Positions 1 through 5,092 of a stretch of DNA of 5,710 nt are shown here, piece after piece. The stretch covers positions 1 through 5,710 of the forward strand of contig JAHDWY010000329.1 of the NCBI GenBank assembly GCA_023384315.1, in the 5' to 3' direction. This DNA comes from Candidatus Hydrogenedentota bacterium. GTDB taxonomy: Bacteria; Hydrogenedentota; Hydrogenedentia; Hydrogenedentales; SLHB01. The notes beneath the pieces were generated by a model. The model searched no databases, had not been told where the DNA came from, and worked only from the letters and a program-made list of their open reading frames with translations. The stretch's first letter is position 1. Each line of letters begins with the position of its first letter. A program made the translations under genes and the position numbers.

Positions 1-182
1 ATTCTGTCGTTGTTCGCGGATACGAGACCTCCGGCAAGAAGACCAATGCGTCAATCGCCATGCCGGGCCTGAAGAAGCCTGTCGGCATCAACTTCGGCGC
101 GCACGAGATTAAAACCCTGCGCGTTGCACGAACATCCGGCAAAGTGATGGAAATAGATCTGCTGGAAGAACCGGTCAAATGA
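1..182 (+). CDS. Alpha-mannosidase, GH38-type, C-terminal fragment (5' end outside window)
   Basis: This is an open frame from the window edge (first full codon at base 3) to TGA at 180-182, about 59 residues. It reads as the last beta-sandwich segment of a glycoside hydrolase family 38 alpha-mannosidase. That family ends with a pattern of V-V-R-x-Y-E-T-S-G, then a stretch before 'EIKTLRV', and finally a hydrophobic/acidic 'xEIDLLEEP' tail. Here VVVRGYETSGKKTNASI, HEIKTLRV and MEIDLLEEP appear in that order with normal spacing. Family members hydrolyse terminal alpha-mannose from glycans or free manno-oligosaccharides, usually in the cytoplasm in bacteria. The catalytic domain lies outside the window, so activity cannot be judged. 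The next gene begins six bases after the stop, suggesting co-transcription. The family call rests only on this tail. Other glycosidases with a similar C-terminal sandwich are possible but less likely. Confidence 0.72.
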   Translation, partial: SVVVRGYETSGKKTNASIAMPGLKKPVGINFGAHEIKTLRVARTSGKVMEIDLLEEPVK

Positions 183-188
183 AGCGCC

Positions 189-641
189 ATGAATCTTGAA
201 GCCATCGAACAGAAATGCCTCGCCTATTTGATGCAAGTATCGCGGCCGGTGATTCCCGTGTCGCAACTGCTCCGCTACCTTCACCGCGATGCCGAATTTG
301 CGGAGGTGTCGGAGCGGGATCTCGTGGCCTTCCTGCGAAAGCACGAGCTGTTCACCGTGCTGGACCCGATCGGATTGGCCGCCGATTCCGAGGGCGCAAA
401 GCTGCTCGAGCAAGCCGGGATCTCCATGGGAACATCGGTAATGCTGGAGACCCGCGTTCCTGCCAAGCGGCAACTGGCCGAAATGATGAACGAACAATTG
501 GACACGATCCTGAGTTCGCTGGAAACCGCAGCGGTCGAAGCGCAGGAGTCCGGCAACGAGCAGCGCTACGAACTGATCGCGGCATTGCACGAACGCACGC
601 AACTACTTAAAGAGCGATTGCGGTCCTTCGACGGCAGCTGA
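189..641 (+). CDS. Conserved-looking hypothetical protein, possible winged-helix N-terminus plus helical C-terminus
   Basis: This is a 150-residue protein from ATG at 189 to TGA at 639-641. I do not recognise a named family. Residues 1-60 look like a small helical or winged-helix fold: helix 'AIEQKCLAYLMQV', a 'PVIPVSQLLRYLHRD' segment, then 'VSERDLVAFLRKHELFTVLD', which resembles the recognition helix and wing of HTH-like domains. Residues about 85-147 are strongly charged and helical (RQLAEMMNEQLDTILSSLE, then ALHERTQLLKERLRSF), compatible with a coiled coil or helical hairpin. There is no signal peptide or membrane segment, so it is probably cytoplasmic. It starts six bases after the mannosidase stop, with only a weak GAAG upstream, so translational coupling to that gene is likely. 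A regulator or structural adaptor is conceivable, but DNA binding is only an inference from the predicted helix pattern. Confidence 0.8.
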   Translation: MNLEAIEQKCLAYLMQVSRPVIPVSQLLRYLHRDAEFAEVSERDLVAFLRKHELFTVLDPIGLAADSEGAKLLEQAGISMGTSVMLETRVPAKRQLAEMMNEQLDTILSSLETAAVEAQESGNEQRYELIAALHERTQLLKERLRSFDGS

Positions 642-650
642 TGTAGCGCC

Positions 651-2768
651 TTACTCCGCGAGCAGATTCTTCCCTTCGAAGTCGCTCGGCACTTCCGCGC
701 CAAGATAGTGGAGCGCCGTGACGCCAAGGTCCACGATATGCGGCTCCGCGTCGCCAATGCTTCGGTTCGAGAAGAAAATGCCCGGCGTTAACGCGACGTC
801 CGAACTGGCATGTTCGCCGCTCCACTTGTCCGTATTCGGCTCGAAGAGACCGGCCGGCGCCGAACCCTTGACGGTATCCTTAGTAGACTGATATCCCTCC
901 GCATACCCCAATTGGATATCCGGCGCGTCTTCAGACGCAACGCCCTTATACTCCGCACGCGTGTAAACGGCGCTGAAGACGTTCTCGCCCGTATCGGGAT
1001 TGGTCACCGCGAGGAGTTTCTGCCGAATCTCCTCGATTAGGGCGTCCGCCTCGGCGGGGTCGACCGTGCCCTGTCCCTCGCGGCCTTTCAGGTTGAGAAA
1101 GATGCTGCCCAGTCCCAGGCTGTAGGCTTTGGAGCTCGCCCAATCGTAGCCCTGCAGATACGCTTCATTATTCACCGCAGTGGCGGCGTCGATCTGACCC
1201 TTGACCGCAAGATATCCATTGCGAATCAGCCAGGTATTCACGTTGAAACCCGTTCGAAAACTGTGGAACCCGTGGTCGGACATGATCATCAACAGGTCGT
1301 CTTCCTGCATCCGCTCCATGACTTTGCCGACGATCTGATCCATTCGAACGTAGGTGTCTTCCACCGCGCGCCCGTATTTCTTGGCCCCTTCTTCGGTATA
1401 CAGCGGATGCTTCGGATCGCGGAATCGCCAGAACAGGTGGGCGACGCGATCCGTGGCGGTCCATGCTGCGACCAGCATGTCGAACTCGCCGCGGTCCAGT
1501 TCGTCTAGCGCAACCTTTTCGCGGAAGGCCATAGTCTGCTCTGCATCTTCCAGGAACGTATCTTCCATCAACGCATCCTGCCGCAGTGCGTGCGTGTCGT
1601 AGATCCAGCCGATGGTCTTGTAGAGACCGAAGCGATCGGCGATCTCGCCGGAGTAGGTAGGAGGCGTACTCATGCGCATATATGGATTCCGCGGATCGAA
1701 CTGAAGGCACGCCATGTAGACCTTCACGTGCTCGCCCGCCTGCAAGACGTAGAACCGGCTGATCGCATTCACCGTGAATTTCGGCGTAACCTCGAAGGTC
1801 CACTCCACCCACTTCGTCCACTCGCCTTCTTTTACCGTCACCGTCTCGGACGGGAGCGCGATCTCCACGGCGCGCGCATCGCGATCCACTGTGAACGTCA
1901 ACTCCGCCTCCGTGTACGCGCCAGGCTCGGACGAACGGCGTACGAGTGGATTCCGCGCGCCGGGGACGGTCACCTTCGCGGTGTCGCCAGCGAAGGCGAG
2001 GGGAAACTGGATACCGCCGGAGACACTCTCCTCCTTTGTGTATTCGTCGGAAAAGGAATAGAACGTGCTCGTCGTACCGCGCAAGTCGGGCACGCCCAGA
2101 CCGCAGAGCATACAGCCCTGGCTCAGGTCCTCAGCGGGAAACGCAAACGGCACGACCAGCAGTTTGCAGCGCGCGCCCTGACGGTCTGCGGCCAGCCAGA
2201 ACGAGTCACCCTTGCGGATACTCTCGAATCGCGCCGGCTGCTGAAGCGAACCGTCTGCGCTCAGAGTCGCGTGTTGCGCGCTACCAAATCCGACACCCGG
2301 CAGGTAGTTCGAAGCCGTGCGCCGCAGGAAATCGTAAACCCCGTGGTTTCCCGGCGATTTACAAGTGGTGAACGACGACCACGCCGTCGGCGACTGAGGA
2401 GGGTTTGCGGTGCTCAGTGGTTTGAACGTGCCGCCTTCCCTAATCTTGGCCAGGTTTGGAAGTTCGCCGGCGGCCATCATGGATTCGACGATACTGGGTT
2501 CCACGCCATCGAATCCGAGGATAATGACTCGGCCCTTGGGGTCGATGGATGCGTCTGAGCGCGTTGGAGCGCCGCCACGCGCCTCAGCGGATTCTCCATT
2601 CGGCGGGGAGGAGGAATCGGGCGCGTCAGCGGGACGTGCGGTTTCTTCTGTGGCACGCGGCGACCCAGCATCCGGCTGTTCAGCGCCACATCCGGCGAAG
2701 GCGAACGTCGCGATCAGCGCTGCGACACAAAGCAATTCCCCACTCACTAAATGCAACCTATCACGCAT
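651..2768 (-). CDS. Lipoprotein of the alkaline phosphatase / type I phosphodiesterase superfamily
   Basis: This 705-residue protein starts at ATG 2766-2768 and stops at TAA 651-653. The N-terminus has basic residues (R2, R4), a hydrophobic core and a lipobox F-A-G-C with Cys27, so it should be exported and lipid-anchored. Residues 28-78 form a low-complexity Ala/Ser/Pro/Glu linker. The catalytic domain follows the type I phosphodiesterase/nucleotide pyrophosphatase layout, a two-metal (usually zinc) phospho- or phosphonate-ester hydrolase. Asp87 lies in 'ILGFDG', and the presumed nucleophile Ser126 in 'NPPQSPTAWSSF'. Asp440 and His444 lie in 'TATDRVAHLFW', Asp498-His499 in 'MSDHGFHSF', and His653 in 'SGEHASSD'. 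All expected ligands are therefore present. Residues about 160-390 are a large, partly beta-rich insertion between the nucleophile and the second metal site, probably a cap that sets substrate choice. The substrate cannot be named from sequence. Its 3' end lies nine bases from the convergent gene, with no terminator between. Confidence 0.92.
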   Translation of the reverse strand: MRDRLHLVSGELLCVAALIATFAFAGCGAEQPDAGSPRATEETARPADAPDSSSPPNGESAEARGGAPTRSDASIDPKGRVIILGFDGVEPSIVESMMAAGELPNLAKIREGGTFKPLSTANPPQSPTAWSSFTTCKSPGNHGVYDFLRRTASNYLPGVGFGSAQHATLSADGSLQQPARFESIRKGDSFWLAADRQGARCKLLVVPFAFPAEDLSQGCMLCGLGVPDLRGTTSTFYSFSDEYTKEESVSGGIQFPLAFAGDTAKVTVPGARNPLVRRSSEPGAYTEAELTFTVDRDARAVEIALPSETVTVKEGEWTKWVEWTFEVTPKFTVNAISRFYVLQAGEHVKVYMACLQFDPRNPYMRMSTPPTYSGEIADRFGLYKTIGWIYDTHALRQDALMEDTFLEDAEQTMAFREKVALDELDRGEFDMLVAAWTATDRVAHLFWRFRDPKHPLYTEEGAKKYGRAVEDTYVRMDQIVGKVMERMQEDDLLMIMSDHGFHSFRTGFNVNTWLIRNGYLAVKGQIDAATAVNNEAYLQGYDWASSKAYSLGLGSIFLNLKGREGQGTVDPAEADALIEEIRQKLLAVTNPDTGENVFSAVYTRAEYKGVASEDAPDIQLGYAEGYQSTKDTVKGSAPAGLFEPNTDKWSGEHASSDVALTPGIFFSNRSIGDAEPHIVDLGVTALHYLGAEVPSDFEGKNLLAE

Positions 2769-2822
2769 CGTCTCAGTATTCCTCAGGTAGTGTTGCGATT
2801 ACAGGTTTTTGGGTGAATCCTG

Positions 2823-2828
2823 AGTATA
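2823..2828 (-). promoter_or_regulatory. Candidate -10 element for the lipoprotein phosphodiesterase gene
   Basis: On the minus strand this reads TATACT, five of six matches to the sigma-70 -10 consensus. It lies 54 bases upstream of the ATG at 2768, giving a leader of roughly 48 bases. The -35 region about 17-19 bases further upstream (CGAATT or TACGAA) matches poorly. The call therefore rests on the -10 box and its position in a divergent intergenic region. Confidence 0.35.
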
Positions 2829-2860
2829 CCACGCGGCCCGATGCGAATTCGTACTGGTGG

Positions 2861-2890
2861 TTGAACGGATATCCTCCGAGAATCTATTAT
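2861..2890 (+). promoter_or_regulatory. Candidate sigma-70-type promoter for the NTF2-like lipoprotein gene
   Basis: TTGAAC at 2861-2866 (four of six) is followed after 18 bases by TATTAT at 2885-2890 (five of six). The predicted start of transcription is near 2897. This leaves a leader of about 55 bases that begins in a GC-rich inverted repeat (GGACGG-A-CCGTCC, 2903-2915) and ends at the AAAGGGGG ribosome binding site. It stands out as the best two-box promoter in the divergent region. Confidence 0.5.
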
Positions 2891-2940
2891 CGCTCCGGGG
2901 GCGGACGGACCGTCCCCGCCGGCCGTGTGTTTGATAAGGG

Positions 2941-2948
2941 AAAGGGGG
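2941..2948 (+). promoter_or_regulatory. Strong ribosome binding site that fixes a GTG start
   Basis: The run AAAGGGGG at 2941-2948 sits five bases before GTG at 2954. It favours that codon over the ATG pair at 2966 and 2969 in the same frame. It also argues against the much longer upstream-open reading frame that begins inside the opposite-strand phosphodiesterase gene. Confidence 0.7.
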
Positions 2949-2953
2949 TTTCT

Positions 2954-3376
2954 GTGAATACAAAGATGATGCTTTCGGGCTTGTGTATGGCCTTGGTCGT
3001 ACTCGTTGGAGCAGGGTGCGCGATGGGGGCGAAAGGTCCGAGTGACCGCGACCTCATCATGAACACCATGAACGAGTGGCAATCAGGATTGGTCGCCAAG
3101 GACGCGGACAAGGTCATCACGGTTTACTCGGAAGATTTCCGCGACGGCGAAGGGCGCGGCAAAGCAGAGATGCACGCCTTCATCAAGGAGGCTGTCAGCA
3201 TGGGGTATCTGGATAGCCTTATGGTGGACATGGAATCGGCGCAGGTCACCATCAACAGCGAAGACGCGACCGTCGGGCCGGTGACGCTCTCGAGCAGCGC
3301 GGGCTCCATGTATCTCAAGCTGGCACTCAAGAAGGAAGACGGCGTCTGGCGGATTGTGGGAACGAGCGAGGCTTAG
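2954..3376 (+). CDS. Small exported NTF2-like (DUF4440/SnoaL-type) protein, probable lipoprotein
   Basis: This is a 140-residue protein from GTG 2954 to TAG 3374-3376. The start is chosen from the strong upstream AAAGGGGG. Residues 1-21 form a signal peptide (K4, then a hydrophobic stretch 'LCMALVVLVGAG') ending at Cys22. The lipobox is imperfect because position -3 is Gly, so cleavage by signal peptidase I near 'AMGA' is an alternative. The mature part fits the NTF2-like cone fold. It has helices at about 31-48 and 50-60, 'DKVITVYSEDFRDGEGRGKAE' leading into a third helix 70-82, then beta strands from about 90 to 137 ending with the family-typical 'KKEDGVWRIVG'. Such domains bind small ligands or serve as enzymes or scaffolds. 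No catalytic residue can be assigned here. It appears monocistronic, with its own promoter and a hairpin terminator. Confidence 0.87.
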   Translation: MNTKMMLSGLCMALVVLVGAGCAMGAKGPSDRDLIMNTMNEWQSGLVAKDADKVITVYSEDFRDGEGRGKAEMHAFIKEAVSMGYLDSLMVDMESAQVTINSEDATVGPVTLSSSAGSMYLKLALKKEDGVWRIVGTSEA

Positions 3377-3408
3377 GCAGTCGGCTTCGGCAAGAGCCAT
3401 TACGCAAT

Positions 3409-3436
3409 GGGGCCGCTCCACCGGGGCGGCCCCTTT
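3409..3436 (+). terminator. GC-rich hairpin terminator between convergent genes
   Basis: GGGGCCGC at 3409-3416 pairs perfectly with GCGGCCCC at 3426-3433. The inner bases extend the stem to 11 pairs with one G-T wobble and a three-base ACC loop. TTT follows on the plus strand. The hairpin begins 33 bases after the NTF2-like gene stop and also lies downstream of the minus-strand gene ending at 3442, so it could serve both. The short T tract makes it somewhat atypical for the plus strand and weaker for the minus strand. Confidence 0.7.
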
Positions 3437-3441
3437 CGCGA

Positions 3442-3843
3442 TCAACCCGTGGCGACGACCGCGCCCGGACCCTGATCGCGGGCAGCATCCAACCGGCGCC
3501 GCGCGCTGATAAACAGCTTGCTTGCCGCCTCCCCGTCTTCAGGGAACGTCGCTATTGCATAACGAACGTCCGGCCGATCTGAGCAGTGCGCTTTGAAGCG
3601 CTGCACGGCCCGCATCGCTCCGTCTCCACCCGTTTCGCTCATCAACACAGCCGCGCAATCCCGGAATTCGAGGAGTTCGTCGCTCCGGCGGAGATGAGGT
3701 GTCAAGAGGTAGGTCAGATCGGAACCCTGATCGTCTCCGCCAAGCATCACCAATGAAAGTCTGCGTTGATAGCGGTCCGACACGCGTACGGCATAATTCA
3801 ACACGCGGTCGAAATTGAGAATCGCGTATTCTTCACCGAGCAT
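3442..3843 (-). CDS. Degenerate GGDEF-domain protein, stand-alone
   Basis: From ATG 3841-3843 this encodes 133 residues, ending at TGA (3442-3444). That start has GGAAGG six bases upstream. An ATG at 3904-3906 in the same frame would add 21 residues but lacks a properly spaced binding site. The protein follows the GGDEF (diguanylate cyclase) domain. The N-terminal helix 'FDRVLNYAVRVSDRYQRRLSLVML' matches the usual start. 'LRRSDELLEF' then precedes the signature position, followed by 'AAVLMSET' and the C-terminal 'IATFPEDGEAASKLFISARRRLDAAR'. At the active site RDCAA (61-65) replaces GG(D/E)EF. The region holding the first metal and nucleotide ligands is shortened to about 16 residues. Cyclase activity is therefore unlikely. 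R52-x-x-D55 keeps the spacing of the inhibitory I-site, so c-di-GMP binding or a structural role is possible. No signal peptide is seen. Confidence 0.8.
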   Translation of the reverse strand: MLGEEYAILNFDRVLNYAVRVSDRYQRRLSLVMLGGDDQGSDLTYLLTPHLRRSDELLEFRDCAAVLMSETGGDGAMRAVQRFKAHCSDRPDVRYAIATFPEDGEAASKLFISARRRLDAARDQGPGAVVATG

Positions 3844-4123
3844 GATGAGCCTTCCCAAATCGATGTATTTCGGCACCGGATATTGGCCTGAGGCAACAGA
3901 ACACATCCCTACGCTATCGCAACATCCAATCAGAATTCAAGGACCTTCGACAATGTCTCGACAGATGCTGGACGACGATCGTAAAGTATTGTAATACATT
4001 TTGTTAGAAATCGACGCCTCGGGTTTTGGGAAGCTCAAGATCGAGGGCTCTTGCCATCGCGGGTTGCCGCGCGCAACAGATGTGGTATCGGCCGCAACGC
4101 CCTCACCGGCACCATTGAAAGAA
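3844..4123. other. Non-coding stretch upstream of the GGDEF-like gene
   Basis: I see no supported gene here. Frames that run through it have implausible composition and no credible start. The stretch contains the GGAAGG ribosome binding site of the GGDEF-like gene (3850-3855 on the minus strand). It also holds an AT-rich island at about 3983-4010 with the small inverted repeat GTATT-GT-AATAC (3986-3997). The island contains a minus-strand TACAAT that could be a -10 box, but no matching -35 box is found. A weaker minus-strand pair (TTGAAT near 3927, GATAGC near 3910) is also possible. Confidence 0.5.
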
Positions 4124-4161
4124 GAAATCCGCATGACACCGGCAAGCGCCATGCGGATTTC
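4117..4161 (-). terminator. Hairpin terminator of the Pro-rich lipoprotein gene
   Basis: A perfect 12-base inverted repeat, GAAATCCGCATG at 4124-4135 and CATGCGGATTTC at 4150-4161, encloses a 14-base loop. On the minus strand the stem is followed by TTCTTTCA, a T-rich tail. It starts 20 bases downstream of the minus-strand stop at 4182, the expected place for a Rho-independent terminator. On the plus strand the stem is followed by GGCTTTT, but there is no plus-strand gene for it to end. Confidence 0.68.
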
Positions 4162-4181
4162 GGCTTTTCTGATCTCCGTGC

Positions 4182-4970
4182 CTAGTCTACAGCCCGAAGC
4201 GTCCAACTGTCCCAAATCACGGAACATGGCAACTCGGGATCTTCGCCCCGCACACGCGCCCCAAGCTTCACGGTTCCCGAATCGTTCGTAATAAACGAAC
4301 CCGTGTACGTAACCAGTCCTGTGCTTGGCGTGATTACCGCGGCTTCGAGGTTGAGCCGCTCCGTCGCCGTTCCAGTTCCGACGCGCCCGGTTTCGTAGTC
4401 CTCCATTTCGAACGCGGAGATAATGATGACGTTCTTGGATTCGTTGTGGGCAACTACGTCCAAGCGGTAGCCCGTGTTTGGTTCGAGCCCTTCAATCGTC
4501 TGGCCGAATACACGCTGGAACGCCAATGCCTCGTCGCTCGCGAGCCAGGTTTGTCGGACCGCGTGACCGTCGTCGTAGGTGGGGTCTTCGATGGGTTCCA
4601 GCTTGAAAGGCATGTCATCAAGGCTGAACCCGAACCCCATCGTCCAATGACGAGGAACGTGCTGGCCTTCGTCCCAGGTTACAAAGCTCGCGTTTGCGAT
4701 GAGATTCGCCGGTTCCTCCGTGACGGGTGTCATCGCGGGCGCCGGCGCTGGAGTCGTAGGCGATTGAGCCGGTGCCGGCGGCGTGACTGAAGCCGGTGTC
4801 GGCACTTGCGGTGCAGGATCGACTGCCGGGGTCGGCGGGATCGGCGGAGGAGGCGGAGGAACCGTCACCTCGCCTGAATCGGACGGCGCCGGAGCGCCCG
4901 GGGAACATCCCACGCCGGCGACCGCCAAAGTCATTAAACCGATAACGGAAAAAACCTGAATCAAACGCAT
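4182..4970 (-). CDS. Lipoprotein with Pro/Ala-rich linker and C-terminal carbohydrate-binding-like beta-sandwich
   Basis: This 262-residue protein runs from ATG 4968-4970 to TAG 4182-4184. AGGAG lies nine bases upstream of the start. Residues 1-21 are a signal peptide ending 'AVAGVG' before Cys22, so lipid anchoring is likely, although Gly at -3 is not the usual Leu. Residues about 24-85 form a long Pro/Ala/Thr/Ser-rich linker including six consecutive prolines (38-43), like a spacer that holds a domain away from the membrane. Residues about 88-262 resemble a CBM4/9-type or galactose-binding-like jelly roll: the opening 'NLIANASFVTWDEGQHVPRHW', the middle 'GLEPNTGYRLDVVAHNES', and alternating strands to the end. 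Such domains often bind sugars or act as modules in envelope proteins. The ligand is unknown and the family assignment is tentative. It lies downstream of mpl on the same strand but has its own candidate promoter and terminator. Confidence 0.88.
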   Translation of the reverse strand: MRLIQVFSVIGLMTLAVAGVGCSPGAPAPSDSGEVTVPPPPPPIPPTPAVDPAPQVPTPASVTPPAPAQSPTTPAPAPAMTPVTEEPANLIANASFVTWDEGQHVPRHWTMGFGFSLDDMPFKLEPIEDPTYDDGHAVRQTWLASDEALAFQRVFGQTIEGLEPNTGYRLDVVAHNESKNVIIISAFEMEDYETGRVGTGTATERLNLEAAVITPSTGLVTYTGSFITNDSGTVKLGARVRGEDPELPCSVIWDSWTLRAVD

Positions 4971-4993
4971 CGCAATAGTCTCCTATCTTGTAC

Positions 4994-5020
4994 CCGGCGT
5001 GAACGGCCGGGGCACGCCGG
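4994..5020 (-). repeat. Inverted repeat in the leader of the Pro-rich lipoprotein gene
   Basis: CCGGCGTG at 4994-5001 and CACGCCGG at 5013-5020 form perfect eight-base arms around an 11-base loop. The second arm is also part of a perfect ten-base palindrome, ACGCCGGCGT (5014-5023), so two structures compete. The repeat lies between the candidate promoter and the ribosome binding site of the gene starting at 4970, and also downstream of the mpl stop. There is no T tract after it, so it is not a standard mpl terminator. A leader structure or a Rho-dependent or factor-bound site is possible. Confidence 0.6.
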
Positions 5021-5065
5021 CGTCGCTGGTACACCCTTGTACAACGCAACGTGCACATGGCGCGG

Positions 5066-5074
5066 AGTATAGCA
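5066..5074 (-). promoter_or_regulatory. Extended -10 promoter element for the Pro-rich lipoprotein gene
   Basis: On the minus strand this reads TGCTATACT, matching the extended -10 pattern TGnTATAAT at all but one base. It lies 19 bases past the mpl stop and 95 bases before the ATG at 4970, predicting a leader of about 90 bases. No good -35 hexamer is present at 17 bases, as is often the case with extended -10 promoters. Confidence 0.5.
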
Positions 5075-5092
5075 AATCTTCAATTGCCCGCA

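Noticed and set aside
51..602. A 183-codon minus-strand frame opposite the mannosidase end and the small hypothetical gene.
   Set aside because: It is antisense to two plus-strand genes with better protein character, has His/Gln/Arg-rich composition, and lacks a ribosome binding site.
1590..2558. A 322-codon plus-strand open frame opposite the phosphodiesterase gene.
   Set aside because: It is entirely antisense to a well-supported gene with clear catalytic motifs. Its product is rich in Arg, His and Gly with no recognisable domain, as expected of a GC-rich shadow frame.
2549..2953. Upstream extension of the NTF2-like gene to position 2549, giving 275 residues.
   Set aside because: The extension overlaps the opposite-strand lipoprotein N-terminus and both candidate promoters. 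The strong AAAGGGGG and the signal peptide fix the start at 2954.
3937..4291. Two roughly 96-codon frames on opposite strands over the non-coding spacer (3937-4227 minus, 4001-4291 plus).
   Set aside because: Both cross the terminator hairpin and the end of the Pro-rich lipoprotein gene. Their composition is unstructured and they have no binding site or domain.
4700..4900. Repetitive-looking GGC/GGT/GGA-rich DNA, considered as a minisatellite.
   Set aside because: It is explained by the Pro/Ala/Thr codons of the lipoprotein linker read from the other strand. No regular unit length is evident.
4618..5058. A 146-codon minus-strand frame overlapping the Pro-rich lipoprotein gene.
   Set aside because: It is a frame-shifted reading of the low-complexity linker (Arg/Ser/Ala-rich) and has no signal or domain. 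The overlapping lipoprotein frame has a ribosome binding site and a coherent fold.
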